Positions 8,843-17,799 of a DNA stretch of 64,000 bases are shown piece by piece (position 1 is the stretch's first letter; every line of letters begins with the position of its first letter). The stretch is from VYFG01 sp965213885 (lineage in GTDB: Bacteria > Pseudomonadota > Gammaproteobacteria > Arenicellales > Poriferihabitantaceae), in assembly GCA_965213885.1 (NCBI GenBank), contig OZ243919.1, positions 1,426,001-1,490,000 on the forward strand, in the 5' to 3' direction. Below the pieces are notes generated by a model, which was not told where the DNA came from, searched no databases, and saw only the letters and a list, made by a program, of their open reading frames with translations. The position numbers and the translations under genes were made by a program.

Positions 8843-9273
8843 CTACATCCGGGTGGGTTCCGACAACATCGGCATGATCGCATCCGGCTCGCCCGGGAAT
8901 GACACCTCGTTCAGCGTCAGCGTGGTCAGGTCATCAATCAGTGTGCGGAGGCTGTGCACCGGCAGGCCGTCTTCGGTGCATTGGCTGTCCGCCCTGGCTT
9001 TGGCACGCGCAGAGACTCGGGACGTCTCCACCAGGCTGGCGCGGACAGCCCATGCACCCTCCCGGTCATCATCTTCGAACAGCACCGGTGCCAGCGCCTG
9101 TCGCATGTGCCATTTGACATGGAGCGCCAGCATGACAGGAACACATGTCCCCGGACATGATCAGCCGAATAAACGTGCATCGGGCGGATCCCCAGATCGG
9201 TCCTGGCATTCCTGAATGCCCACTCCACCATGGCGAGGTCCTTGTACGCCCAAACGACACCTCGTGGTGGCAC
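8843..9273 (-). pseudogene. IS1634-family transposase C-terminal remnant, frameshifted
   Basis: Two leftward frames add up to the C-terminal DDE-transposase region. The first (about 9273-9120) reads AYKDLAMVEWAFRNARTDL, then IRPMHVYSADHVRGHVFL. The second (9133-8843) reads LALHVKWHMRQALAPVLFE and ends in DGLPVHSLRTLIDDL and MPMLSEPTRM. IS1634-type transposases carry YKDL-VE-AFR, RPIHH---RVRAHIFL and WHMRQAL motifs in this order. A frameshift near 9125 joins the frames, and the N-terminal two thirds are absent, so it is inactive. A related tail lies at 11608-11841. Confidence 0.75.
8846..8996. repeat. 151-bp direct repeat, copy 1 (IS1634-type tail)
   Basis: This block aligns without gaps to 11677-11827, with about 10-15 percent mismatches by eye. 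Both copies encode the same transposase C-terminal segment in the same orientation, so they are two related insertion-sequence ends on either side of the lipoprotein gene. Confidence 0.8.
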
Positions 9274-9409
9274 TCTTGCGCTTCACATAATCCTTCACCG
9301 CCATCCAACTGGATAGAAGACTTGCACCTCCAAGCTGCCAGTCATGCTCGGCACACCACGAAAAACCCCGGCGACCGAAGTCGCCGGGGAGCGTGCCACG
9401 GAATGTATA

Positions 9410-10567
9410 CTACCTTTTCGCGTCGAAAGCGCCAACCGCAGCGCCGTCGCTGTATCGCAAAGCCATACTCCCGACATAGCCTTCGGGTTGACCGCCGGCG
9501 AAATAGTTCCCGCGTCCGTCGTTGAAGCGAACGCCATAGGCTTGGGCCACCCAATATCCGTCAGATGTACCGTCGGTAGTTACCGTGAAGGTTCCATCGG
9601 GGTTTGTATTTAGCGTAGCGGCTACCCACGCCGGGTTGGCTCCGGCTCCACTGAAACCGCTGACCGTTCCGACTATTTCTCCAGGATCTTCTCCATCGCC
9701 GTAATTGGCACGCAAGGTAACGTCCGCAGTAAACCTACCAGCTTTGTCTTTGTGGTAGGCATAGCCCTTTACATCGCCGGTATAAGTAGCGGTTCCCGTA
9801 TATTCCATGGCTAAATTCGGCGCCTCAATTTTTCCGGCAGGAGCATCAGACCGGCTTGTCAGTAGGTCATCGTTTGGATCGTCCGGATCATGCCCGTCGA
9901 TCAGCCATACCCCGTAGTTTTCGGCCGTATCCATGTTGTCGGGATGTGGATCGGGGACACCAACGATGTTGATTGCGTACAGAATCGCAGTTCTGATCCG
10001 ATCAGCTTCTATTGCGAGTGGGTTCAGTGTAGTCAGGCGGTCGTCAACAAGAGAAAACAACGCCTGTCGTTGTTCTTGAGTCAAGCTGCGATAGCCTTCA
10101 TCAGAGTCATTATGAAACATGGTATCGACAGCTACAAGTTCGGCTTTCGTGGTCGCCCCCCAAAGCTGCATTTCCATGCGTTCGCAACCGGCATGGCCCA
10201 TGCAGACCGACGCGCCGCCATTGCCTGGATTGTTGCCACCGGCACTGCCTGAATTGTTGCCGCCGGCACTGCTGGAACCTGAACCGCCACCAGTGTTGCC
10301 CCCATCGGTGCTGTCACCGCCATTGCCGGAGCCGTCACTTCCGCCACTGTCACCGGTTCCGCCTCCAGAGTCTCCCCCGGTGTTCCCACCGGTGTTTCCA
10401 CCCGTACCGCTGCCGGAAGACGGCATCATGTCGTTGTCATCATCATTGCCGTTTCCGTTTCCGTTTCCGCCGCCTCCGCCGCAGGCGGCCAGCAGCAGGC
10501 TAAGGAACAAGGCAGCGAGGACCGACCTGACCGTGTTCTGCGCACAACGTTTTTGGTGTTTCATCAT
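9410..10567 (-). CDS. Secreted lipoprotein with Gly/Ser-rich linker and TbpB/fHbp-like C-terminal barrel
   Basis: From the ATG at 10567, preceded by AGAGGCAAG, it has 385 residues. A lipoprotein signal ends in LLLAAC, and the lipidated cysteine is followed by glycines and an acidic patch. About 90 residues of Gly/Ser/Asn/Asp linker follow (including a GN-repeat encoded by TTTCCG hexamers), then a helical region with LTQEQRQALFSLVDDRL. The C-terminal domain (about 255-385) has TGTATYTGDVKGYAYHK, ADVTLRANYGDGE and IVGTVSGF, the pattern of the eight-stranded transferrin-binding-protein-B/factor-H-binding-protein barrel. Such lipoproteins are usually surface-exposed via Slam translocons; no Slam or TonB receptor gene is in the window. 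The ligand is unknown. Confidence 0.7.
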   Translation of the reverse strand: MMKHQKRCAQNTVRSVLAALFLSLLLAACGGGGGNGNGNGNDDDNDMMPSSGSGTGGNTGGNTGGDSGGGTGDSGGSDGSGNGGDSTDGGNTGGGSGSSSAGGNNSGSAGGNNPGNGGASVCMGHAGCERMEMQLWGATTKAELVAVDTMFHNDSDEGYRSLTQEQRQALFSLVDDRLTTLNPLAIEADRIRTAILYAINIVGVPDPHPDNMDTAENYGVWLIDGHDPDDPNDDLLTSRSDAPAGKIEAPNLAMEYTGTATYTGDVKGYAYHKDKAGRFTADVTLRANYGDGEDPGEIVGTVSGFSGAGANPAWVAATLNTNPDGTFTVTTDGTSDGYWVAQAYGVRFNDGRGNYFAGGQPEGYVGSMALRYSDGAAVGAFDAKR

Positions 10568-11607
10568 CTTGCCTCTGGATTGATACCGATAATTCGTCTT
10601 AATGGGGCCAATACACCTGCCCGCCCCGGCAGGAGTGCGTCCGGTCATCCTGCGGAAGACCTTGATCCCGGCGATCCCACAACTCAATAATTGACATCAA
10701 TCCGTCCTGTCAGTACCCTACGATTCCTCGATCAGGTAATCAGTGCTGATTTCCCGGATCAACGAGGAAAAGCCGAAAAGGCACTCCTCCATCGGAACGA
10801 CGGTAAGTCCTGCTCTTGTTCCATTAAGACGAATTATTGGAGCCAATGAAGGACACGGATCGCCCCCGGTATCCTCGGATGGTCCTTCCCTGGCAGGGTT
10901 GCAGTCGACATTCCGGAAATCGGCGGCTGTCCACTTCCTTCCCCCTTCCTGTCCGTACCGAAGCCTGGACATCGCTCCCCGCCTTACCGGTTCCCCGCGG
11001 GTGTACCGCGTCGGCATCTCCAGTGATTTCCACCGCCCGGCCTACTGAAGTCCGACCAGATTCGCTCCGGCCCGCGCAAGGCTGATCTCCGAACCTACGG
11101 AAGAGAACGCCCCGGAACCCATTCATTGACTCTCCCGCAACGCATGTTCACAATGGAACGGGCTGAGTGGACCGATAACCGGCCTCCAACGGTACCGCCG
11201 TTCGAACCGAACGGTATATACCGATTTTCCAGCGTCTCCATCGGCCCCTTTCCCGACCCCGGCTGTTACATCATGCATGCAGACCAGCGGCCTGGCAGCC
11301 CCCACTATCCCGATACCGCACGCCTCCGCGGTCCGGCTCCCTTGCGGAATCGATCCCCCATACAGGCGTGCGCGGGATGTTGGTGGTCGCTGTATGGCTC
11401 ATCGTCGATCGGAGTTGACTGCAGGTGGACGCCCTCGAAGGGACATACCAATACACTAAACCATTATTCGGGATGATGATGTTTGTCCCGGACAATTTCA
11501 TGCCGGGACGGTGCAGAAACTGATATAGGAACTTCCACGGCAATCGAGACAGGACTCCATAATCATCCTGTTGACTTTCCGGTGTTTTCCGGCCGGATGG
11601 CCGCCGG
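10568..11607. other. About 1 kb with no supported gene
   Basis: Short open frames occur on both strands, but none has a ribosome-binding site plus recognisable motifs, and codon patterns look random. It includes the lipoprotein promoter region. It looks like decayed accessory DNA between the two transposase remnants. Confidence 0.5.
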
Positions 11608-11841
11608 TTACCCTGTCACGGCACCGGGAACAGTCTTCTCCGGCGTGACTCCGAGCATCTCCAGCACCCTGGTCTTCATCCGGGTGGGTTCCGACAGCAT
11701 CGGCATGATCGCATCCGGATCGCCTGGCAACGACACCTCGTTCAGCATCAACGTGGCCGGGTCATCAATAAGTGTGTAGAAGCTGTGCACCGGCAGGCCG
11801 TCTTCGGTGCATTGGCTGTCCGTCCTGATCTGGTAATACAC
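11608..11841 (-). pseudogene. IS1634-family transposase extreme C-terminal remnant
   Basis: The leftward frame encodes about 75 residues: DSQCTEDGLPVHSFYTLIDD, then LNEVSLPGDPDAIMPMLSEP and TRMKTRVLEMLGV. This is the end of an IS1634-type transposase, whose family tail reads (P)xPTPLQRRALDLLGV. It extends about 20 residues further than the copy at 8843-9273, but everything upstream of the tail is missing. Both fragments point leftward. Confidence 0.7.
11677..11827. repeat. 151-bp direct repeat, copy 2 (IS1634-type tail)
   Basis: It pairs with 8846-8996 in direct orientation, with scattered substitutions and no gaps. The two copies are about 2.8 kb apart and bracket the lipoprotein gene. Confidence 0.8.
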
Positions 11842-11989
11842 GTCCAGTACCTACCGACCCGCGAAGCGGTCCCGAGCTTCGGCGGCCCAAGATGTCCTGG
11901 GTGATCAAATCCCATGAAGAGTCAGACTTGGGCCACCTGTACTATCCCCAAATTCCGATCCTCAGCGCTGAACGCCTCGCCGATCAGCA

Positions 11990-12233
11990 TCAACAGGCAG
12001 CCGCCGCTTCCGGCTCATCCTCGATGGTGGCGGCCGCATGCGACAATATCCGGGCGGCCTCCACAGCCGACAGGTCGCTGATGACCGCCGTTGCCGCGAT
12101 GCACCGGTTGACCATGCGGGAACCCTCGTCCACCATGCCCTGCAGCGGATCGGGGGTTTCCACAAGGTCGTCGAGCGCTCTCTATGGCCTTGCTGAATTC
12201 GCTTGCGGATATCTCCTCGTGTTTCGATGTCAT
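11990..12233 (-). pseudogene. Small hypothetical gene broken by a frameshift
   Basis: A leftward ATG at 12233 follows an excellent GGGAGAGG ribosome-binding site and starts MTSKHEEISASEFSKAIESA. The frame then becomes nonsense. Shifting by one base near 12175 restores a protein-like sequence containing LDDLVETPDPLQGMVDEGSR and IAATAVISDLSAVEAARILS, ending at a TGA at 11992-11990. The intact product would be about 80 residues, helical and acidic. I do not recognise the family. A sequencing error is an alternative to a real frameshift. Confidence 0.45.
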
Positions 12234-12843
12234 GGACCTCTCCCTGTCGCTTTCTTGTCATGGGAGTTTTTTCGAATAATAACCTCCATAGTATTCGCGA
12301 TCCCCCATTCCGGTCCTACCCGTGTTTTCCGATTGGCCCTACAGCCTGCCTTGCGAGTGTCTGGATGGGATCATCCGCGCACCGCCCAGGGGCAGGGACA
12401 CTACGACTGATAGGTACTCGACTTCAGCTTTCTCATCTTGATTGTCGGAAGGTTCTCATCCTGATTGTCGCGCCCCACCGGCGACTGGACGGTTACTGTC
12501 CGGCAGACTGCAATGGGATCCCGGACAACCATGTTCGGGGCGGCAGGTCCGCGGTTCCATCGTCGGAAAACGTGACGATACTTTGCGATCGATTGGCATA
12601 CCCGCGCAAGGCGGTACCGTCACGTCCGGGTCTGTCCCGGCCAGAGGTGCATATATTACCCGGAGCCGATCGGATCAAATCCGGATGACAGTGGCCATCC
12701 CTTCACGCCCCTGGACACGCCGCGTGGTATTTCTACAGTGCACCAGCGACAACTTGGGAGCCGGATGCCCGCATGGCTCCGGGAGCAGGGTGGTGATGCC
12801 CATTATCCCGGGACACGTCGTGGGGCACTGTTCATCGGTACTG
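12234..12843. other. About 0.6 kb with no supported gene
   Basis: Only short overlapping frames with no motifs are present. It separates the frameshifted small gene from the first glycosyltransferase and carries no terminator hairpin that I could see. Confidence 0.45.
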
Positions 12844-13776
12844 TTACCTTCTGCTGCGCAGGAAGGTGCGAAGCCTGGAATTGAGGCTGCCCTGGCGGTA
12901 TCGACCCTTGGCGAGATGCCGTATCTGGTGCACTCCCGGCAAATCGAGGGGGACTCCACCAGTGCCCAGCAACCAGCGAAACGCAGAATCCTCATAGGCC
13001 TTTCGCCAGTGCCCGGCAGGCTTCTGGTAGACGCGAATTGATTCGCAGTATCCACATGCCCGTGCAAGGTCGCCGTGCGTAATCTGATACGGACCCATTG
13101 CCCTGTCCATCGGGCCGAGCCGGTTTGGAAAAGCCTGCCGCGGAATATCCAACAGCGCCGGACCTGCCCGACTTCTCAGCAAGATAGGATCCTCCTCCAG
13201 CAGCAAGTCGGTGGCATGCGTGAACTTGGGAAAGACAAGTCTGTCGTCTCTCCCCTGCAGCAACTTCGCCAACGCATCGAGGCAACCCTCCCCGAATACT
13301 ACGTCGGCATCGGCAAACCAGACCCAGTCCGCCATGCTGTTCTTTGCGGCAAGGTTTCGCCCGATGCTGCGGCGAAACAACCATTCCCTGGGTAATGGTT
13401 GCCAATCCCAGGTGATGCCCGGAATGTTCATATCGCCGAAGAAATCCAAGACCCTGCAGGTGGCATCGTCCTCGGAGGAGTGGTACACCGTGACCGTCAG
13501 ATCGATTCCGGCACTTTGGTGAATGACCAGGGAACTGAGCTGATATGTCAGGAAATGATCGTATCGCCAGCAGTGACTCACGATCTGCAGATGAAGCCGT
13601 CCCCGACGCTTTGACAAATCAACAAGATCGGGATCAGTCCGGCGAAACCAGGACACGGGAAGACGGCGCGCAAGAACCCGGTAAAACAGCACCATTCCAA
13701 ACTCGACCAGGTCAGATTCCGTGGGTGCCGGTTTGCCCCGGGCGGCCTGTTCGTTCCCTGTACGACTCACCAGCAC
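12844..13776 (-). CDS. Family-2-like glycosyltransferase
   Basis: The 310-residue protein shows a GT-A fold pattern: LHLQIVSHCWRYDHFLTYQL (about 60-79), a TVTVYHSSEDDATCRV strand, then the nucleotide-sugar/metal motif WVWFADADVVFGEGCLDAL (about 152-170). Near the C-terminus are AYEDSAFRWLLGTGG and VHQIRHLAKGRY, which match the late ED and H motifs of small bacterial galactosyl-type transferases. The longest frame starts at GTG 13776; an ATG at 13698 is also possible and would trim 26 non-conserved residues. It faces away from two other glycosyltransferases, so a role in LPS core, capsule or another surface glycan is likely. Donor and acceptor are unknown. Confidence 0.75.
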   Translation of the reverse strand: MLVSRTGNEQAARGKPAPTESDLVEFGMVLFYRVLARRLPVSWFRRTDPDLVDLSKRRGRLHLQIVSHCWRYDHFLTYQLSSLVIHQSAGIDLTVTVYHSSEDDATCRVLDFFGDMNIPGITWDWQPLPREWLFRRSIGRNLAAKNSMADWVWFADADVVFGEGCLDALAKLLQGRDDRLVFPKFTHATDLLLEEDPILLRSRAGPALLDIPRQAFPNRLGPMDRAMGPYQITHGDLARACGYCESIRVYQKPAGHWRKAYEDSAFRWLLGTGGVPLDLPGVHQIRHLAKGRYRQGSLNSRLRTFLRSRR

Positions 13777-14031
13777 TTCCCGATCAGTTGCTCCGATGGG
13801 TTGCCCTGCAGGAACGTTGCTCCTGGCGAACGGAAAGATCAGACAGGTCGGTCTGGTACATGGAAATATTCAGGTAAGATCGCGAAAATTCTAGTTTCAT
13901 CAAGGTGCCGGTCTGATGAGAGAGGATTCCGGGTACCCCAATCACTGCCCGCAGCCAACAGTACCGGAGTCACATGAACGTCCACCGTACAGCAGCCGTT
14001 ACCATTGCTCATCACTTCGAAGTCTCAACCC

Positions 14032-14838
14032 ATGGTCAAGCAGATTATCTGTATTAACTGGGGTACCAAGTATGGGCCGCCGTTCATCAACCGCCTTTAT
14101 GCGATGGTAGCACGCAACATCACCCCACCCTTCCGATTCGTTTGCTTCACCGATTCCGACGATGGGGTCAGGCCCGATGTAGAATGCCATCCACTACCGC
14201 CAATCTCCGTGGAAATACCAAAAACGCGGCGGGGGATCTGGCCGAAAGCCAGGCTCTGGGGACCACGGCTTGCGGATCTCAAGGGCCCGGTTCTATTCCT
14301 GGATCTCGATCTCGTCATCACCGGAAATCTGGATGACCTGTTCAAATTCGGCAACCATGATCGCGTCATCCTTGCCCGCAATCCCACCAGACCACTCGAA
14401 AGGCTCGGGCAGACCTCCGTATTCCGGTTCCCGGTCGGCAAACTGGTCCCCCTTCAGGAGGCGTTCTGCGGGGACCCGACGGGGATCGCCGAGACGTATG
14501 GGTTTGAGCAGCGGTTCGTCACTCGCCATGCCCCCGGGGGAATTGAGTTTTTCCCGGCATCCTGGATACAACACTTCCGTCGCCACAACATGCGCGCCTT
14601 TCCAGTCAACTATTTCCTGGAACCAAAACTGTCCCGCAGCACAAAAGTCGTGATTTTTCCCGGTGGATTTCATCCTGAGCACGGGATCCGGGGCGGCTGG
14701 AGAGGCCGCGAGGGCATCAGTCAATTTGAACACCTGCTTGGATATCGCAGATTAAAATCCCCGAAAGAGAACCTGTTTTCATACCTGCGACATTTCACTT
14801 TACCGACCGGGTGGATCGACGATGCCTGGCGTGAATAG
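14032..14838 (+). CDS. Glycosyltransferase with DLDLV nucleotide-sugar motif (GT8-like)
   Basis: From the ATG at 14032 it is 268 residues, starting MVKQIICINWGTKYGPPFIN. It has VARNITPPFRFVCFTDSDDG (about 25-44) and the DxD-type motif GPVLFLDLDLVITGNLDDLF (about 89-108), which resembles GT8/GT-A enzymes that place DLD before a hydrophobic V/I and N-DL. A GGWRGREG loop occurs near the C-terminus. It is cytoplasmic with no membrane segment. Together with the leftward enzyme at 12844 and the GT4 enzyme downstream it makes a small glycan-assembly cluster next to the lipid A genes. The precise sugar is not predictable. Confidence 0.75.
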   Translation: MVKQIICINWGTKYGPPFINRLYAMVARNITPPFRFVCFTDSDDGVRPDVECHPLPPISVEIPKTRRGIWPKARLWGPRLADLKGPVLFLDLDLVITGNLDDLFKFGNHDRVILARNPTRPLERLGQTSVFRFPVGKLVPLQEAFCGDPTGIAETYGFEQRFVTRHAPGGIEFFPASWIQHFRRHNMRAFPVNYFLEPKLSRSTKVVIFPGGFHPEHGIRGGWRGREGISQFEHLLGYRRLKSPKENLFSYLRHFTLPTGWIDDAWRE

Positions 14839-14931
14839 TGAATTGCTGGGATATTGCTGAAACGCGAACGGCGGATGCAGATATTAGAGCTGATTCAATG
14901 AGAGCTTGATTTACTATGCGCGCATCTCGGC

Positions 14932-14958
14932 GGAACCAGGTACCAGGAACCAGGTTCC
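14932..14958. repeat. Short interleaved direct and inverted repeat
   Basis: Two copies of GGAACCAGGT overlap an imperfect palindrome (GGAACC...GGTTCC). It lies in the 150-base gap between two glycosyltransferase genes, about 45 bases before the second. It could be a hairpin in the mRNA or a protein site; no U-run follows, so it is not a standard terminator. Confidence 0.4.
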
Positions 14959-15000
14959 GTCGGCAAATCACAAACACTGGCTACCAGGGTCTTGATCCCG

Positions 15001-16047
15001 ATGATGAATAGAACACCCCCTCCCAAACCAAGAATTTTGCACTTCCATTTCGGACGCGCTGGGGGAGCTGAAAGATTCCTGATCAGCTTGGCACAGGCAT
15101 TTCATGAGCGGCAAGCCGAACAGAAATTCGTTCTGCGTCCGAATCTGTCATGGCATCATGAAATCGAACCACTTGGTCAGATCATCGAAAATAACAACCG
15201 ATACCTTTCTCTTTCCACTTGCCTGCTAAAAGCGCAAATCAGGAAATTACACAAGGAGTGGAAACCTGACATGATTCTGGCATGGATGCAAAGGGGCGCA
15301 AGGCTGTTACCGGACTTTCCGGATGTATTGAAAGTAGTTCAGCTTGCGAATTACCCCAAGCATCTGCGCTATTACAAAAATGCGGATGCACTGATTGCAA
15401 TCCAACCGGATCACATGAACTATGTACGTAACCTTGGGTGGACCCGGCCCATTCACCTGATTACAAATTTCTCCAACGATGTAGAACCTGCTCCCATCCA
15501 ACGATCCACATTGGATACCCCTGAAAATGCCTTTGTTGTCTGTGGTGTAGGCAGGTTCATTCACAAAAAAGGGTTCGATGTATTAATCAGGGCTATGAAG
15601 GATATCCCTGATGCATGGTTGTGGCTTATCGGTGAGGGCACTGAACGCAACACCTTGGAAGGACTGGTGGGAGAACTTGGATTGGAGCACAGGACAAGAT
15701 TTACGGGTTGGGTGGAAGAACCCACACATTATGTCGCATCTTCCAATTTGTTCTGTCTGCCGTCACGGCGTGAGCCATTGGGAATCGTGACATTGGAGGC
15801 TTGGAAAGCCAAGGTCCCAGTTGTCGCGACAAAGAGCGAAGGGCCTTCATGGTATGTGAAAGATGGTGAAAACGGCTTGCTCGTTGATATCGACGATGCG
15901 GATGGAATCACGAGCGCAATCAAACGAGTGCAAAATGACATGCAACTGGCAAAGAGGTTGTCGATTGCTGGATATCAAATGCTCGAAAACACTTTCAGTA
16001 AGGAAAAAATCGTTGATCGCTATTTTGAACTACTTGCTGACATGTAG
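15001..16047 (+). CDS. GT4-family glycosyltransferase
   Basis: This 348-residue GT-B enzyme begins with an N-terminal ILHFHFGRAGGAERFLISLAQ (about 12-32) acceptor domain. The C-terminal donor domain has FVVCGVGRFIHKKGFDVLI, then WLIGEGTERNTLEGLV, FTGWVEEPTHYVASSNLFCL, and PSRREPLGIVTLEAWKAKVP (about 254-273), the E-x7-E motif of the family, followed by VVATKSEGP. I used the ATG at 15001; a TTG at 14992 is in frame and neither has a strong ribosome-binding site. Base composition is visibly more AT-rich than the flanking genes, which suggests horizontal acquisition, as is common for surface-glycan genes. Confidence 0.85.
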   Translation: MMNRTPPPKPRILHFHFGRAGGAERFLISLAQAFHERQAEQKFVLRPNLSWHHEIEPLGQIIENNNRYLSLSTCLLKAQIRKLHKEWKPDMILAWMQRGARLLPDFPDVLKVVQLANYPKHLRYYKNADALIAIQPDHMNYVRNLGWTRPIHLITNFSNDVEPAPIQRSTLDTPENAFVVCGVGRFIHKKGFDVLIRAMKDIPDAWLWLIGEGTERNTLEGLVGELGLEHRTRFTGWVEEPTHYVASSNLFCLPSRREPLGIVTLEAWKAKVPVVATKSEGPSWYVKDGENGLLVDIDDADGITSAIKRVQNDMQLAKRLSIAGYQMLENTFSKEKIVDRYFELLADM

Positions 16048-16187
16048 TGTCGTTGAATTTCTCGGTGGCTACGTGATTCGAGGGTCGCAGTCGGAGCAAC
16101 GTAAATGACCCGTGGGCCGACCTGTTTGGCCATGGTTCGTCCTGAAAGCTGACATGATGTCAATTTGATTGCATGCTGGTAATCCAC

Positions 16188-17660
16188 TTATTTCGACAGT
16201 TCTTCCCTGCCGGTTTGCTCGATGAACTGCAGGGTTTCATGCACATCGTTCCAGGTCGTGTTGTGGTTGATGATGCAAAGTCTCAGGGAAAAGTGATTTT
16301 CCACAACCGTTGAGGACATCAAGGCCCGGTCTTCCCAGAGCACGCGCGCAAGCACGGTCCTGTTGATTTCTTCCAGGCCTTTCTCTTCAACCGGGGTATC
16401 CCCTGGGTTGATCCGGAAACACACTATCCCGAGTGATACTGGAGCCAGCAACTCCAGGACGGCACTTTTCCGGACAAGTTCCCCGGCCCTGGCAGCCAGC
16501 ACCATGGACTTGGAGATGGATCTGCGGAACGCGGCCATACCGAACGTCTGAATCGACATCCAGACCTTCAGTGCCCGAAAGCCCCGGCTCAGCTGCAGGC
16601 TCCGGTCCGAGAAATTGGGGTGGGTTTCACCCCAGATCGTATCCTGGAGGACATCGTGCTGGACAGCGAACGAGTTCTCGAGAGTGCGGAGATCCTTCAC
16701 CAAAAGGCCACCGACCTCATAGGGCTGGAAAAGCCATTTGTGCCCGTCGAGAGCGATGGAGTCGGACCGTTCGATGCCTCGCAGGAGCTTCCTACCCTCG
16801 GCGGTCAGCATCGCGAAGCCACCGTACGATGCGTCGGTATGCAGCCAGATACCTTGGGTTTCGCAAAAGTCGGCCATTTCCTCCAGGGGGTCGATCGCCC
16901 CGTTTCCGGTCGCGCCGGCATTGGCGCAAACCACCATGGGGGAGAATCCTGCGGCACGGTCGTCGCCAACGGCACAGGCAAGTGCATCCATGTCCAGGCG
17001 GAAGGTATTGTCGATGGGAACGCTGCGGATGCATTCGGGGCGGATACCGATGATCCTCGCGGAGCGGATCTGTGCACTGTGGCTCTGGTCGCTCATGTAT
17101 ACGGTCGGCCGTTCGGGATTGCCTGCAGCTTCCCGTGCCGCGACGAACGCGTTCAGGGCTGCCGCCGAGCCGCCGCTGGTCAACAGGCCGCCCGCCCCCT
17201 CCGGATAGCCGACCCATCGCCGAAACCAGTCGATGACCACAAGCTCGAGCTGGCTCGGACCGCTGGCAACCAGCCACGTGCAGACGTTGAAGTTGAACCC
17301 GGATGCGATGAAGTCCGCCAGCACCCCGGGCCAGGTGGGGGCGGAGGGAACGAATGCGAAACAGCGGGGATGATCCAGGCGTGTTGCGAACGGAAGCACG
17401 TCTCGGGCAACTCTCTCGATGACCTTGCCGGGCGAAGTACCTTCCTCGGGCGGTTCTCCGAGAAGCAAAGGCTCGAGCGATTTCCGGAAATCGCCGTCCC
17501 AAGAGTTTTCTTCCGGCAGGCCCTGTATGCGTTCCACCAGCAGTTCGGCAGTTCGGTTTGCGAGATCAAGCATCAGTTCTGGTGTCATTTCGAGTTCACT
17601 GCGAACTTCATCGCCGTAACCCGGTTCCGGTGCTTCTTCGCTTTGGGTTGGATCATTCAT
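16188..17660 (-). CDS. Group II PLP-dependent amino acid decarboxylase
   Basis: The 490-residue protein has the architecture of aromatic-L-amino-acid/tyrosine/glutamate-type decarboxylases. Visible are HPRCFAFVPSAPTWPGVLAD (about 97-116), GGLLTSGGSAAALNAFVAAR around the PLP phosphate site, YMSDQSHSAQIRSARIIG, the cofactor-ring aspartate in WLHTDASYGG (family: H-V-D-A-A-Y/W-G-G) and the Schiff-base lysine in SIALDGHKWLFQP. An acidic 25-residue N-terminal tail precedes the family start. It would produce an amine from an amino acid. A polyamine-type importer and an aminotransferase lie a few kilobases away, so amine metabolism is a plausible theme; the substrate is not identifiable. Confidence 0.85.
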   Translation of the reverse strand: MNDPTQSEEAPEPGYGDEVRSELEMTPELMLDLANRTAELLVERIQGLPEENSWDGDFRKSLEPLLLGEPPEEGTSPGKVIERVARDVLPFATRLDHPRCFAFVPSAPTWPGVLADFIASGFNFNVCTWLVASGPSQLELVVIDWFRRWVGYPEGAGGLLTSGGSAAALNAFVAAREAAGNPERPTVYMSDQSHSAQIRSARIIGIRPECIRSVPIDNTFRLDMDALACAVGDDRAAGFSPMVVCANAGATGNGAIDPLEEMADFCETQGIWLHTDASYGGFAMLTAEGRKLLRGIERSDSIALDGHKWLFQPYEVGGLLVKDLRTLENSFAVQHDVLQDTIWGETHPNFSDRSLQLSRGFRALKVWMSIQTFGMAAFRRSISKSMVLAARAGELVRKSAVLELLAPVSLGIVCFRINPGDTPVEEKGLEEINRTVLARVLWEDRALMSSTVVENHFSLRLCIINHNTTWNDVHETLQFIEQTGREELSK

Positions 17661-17799
17661 TTTTTTCAGCCAATTGCGGTTATCGTCTGCAATAATTTTT
17701 TACGGAGAGAATGTCAAACGGTCATGCATGACTGTGCAAGGAGAGCTGTCTGTAAACCAGTGAAGAATATCCGATCAGACAGGGGAAAAGCCGATTTAT

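Noticed and set aside
12440..13067. Several 60-200-codon frames around the end of the first glycosyltransferase
   Set aside because: They overlap the real gene or have random-looking composition and no start signals.
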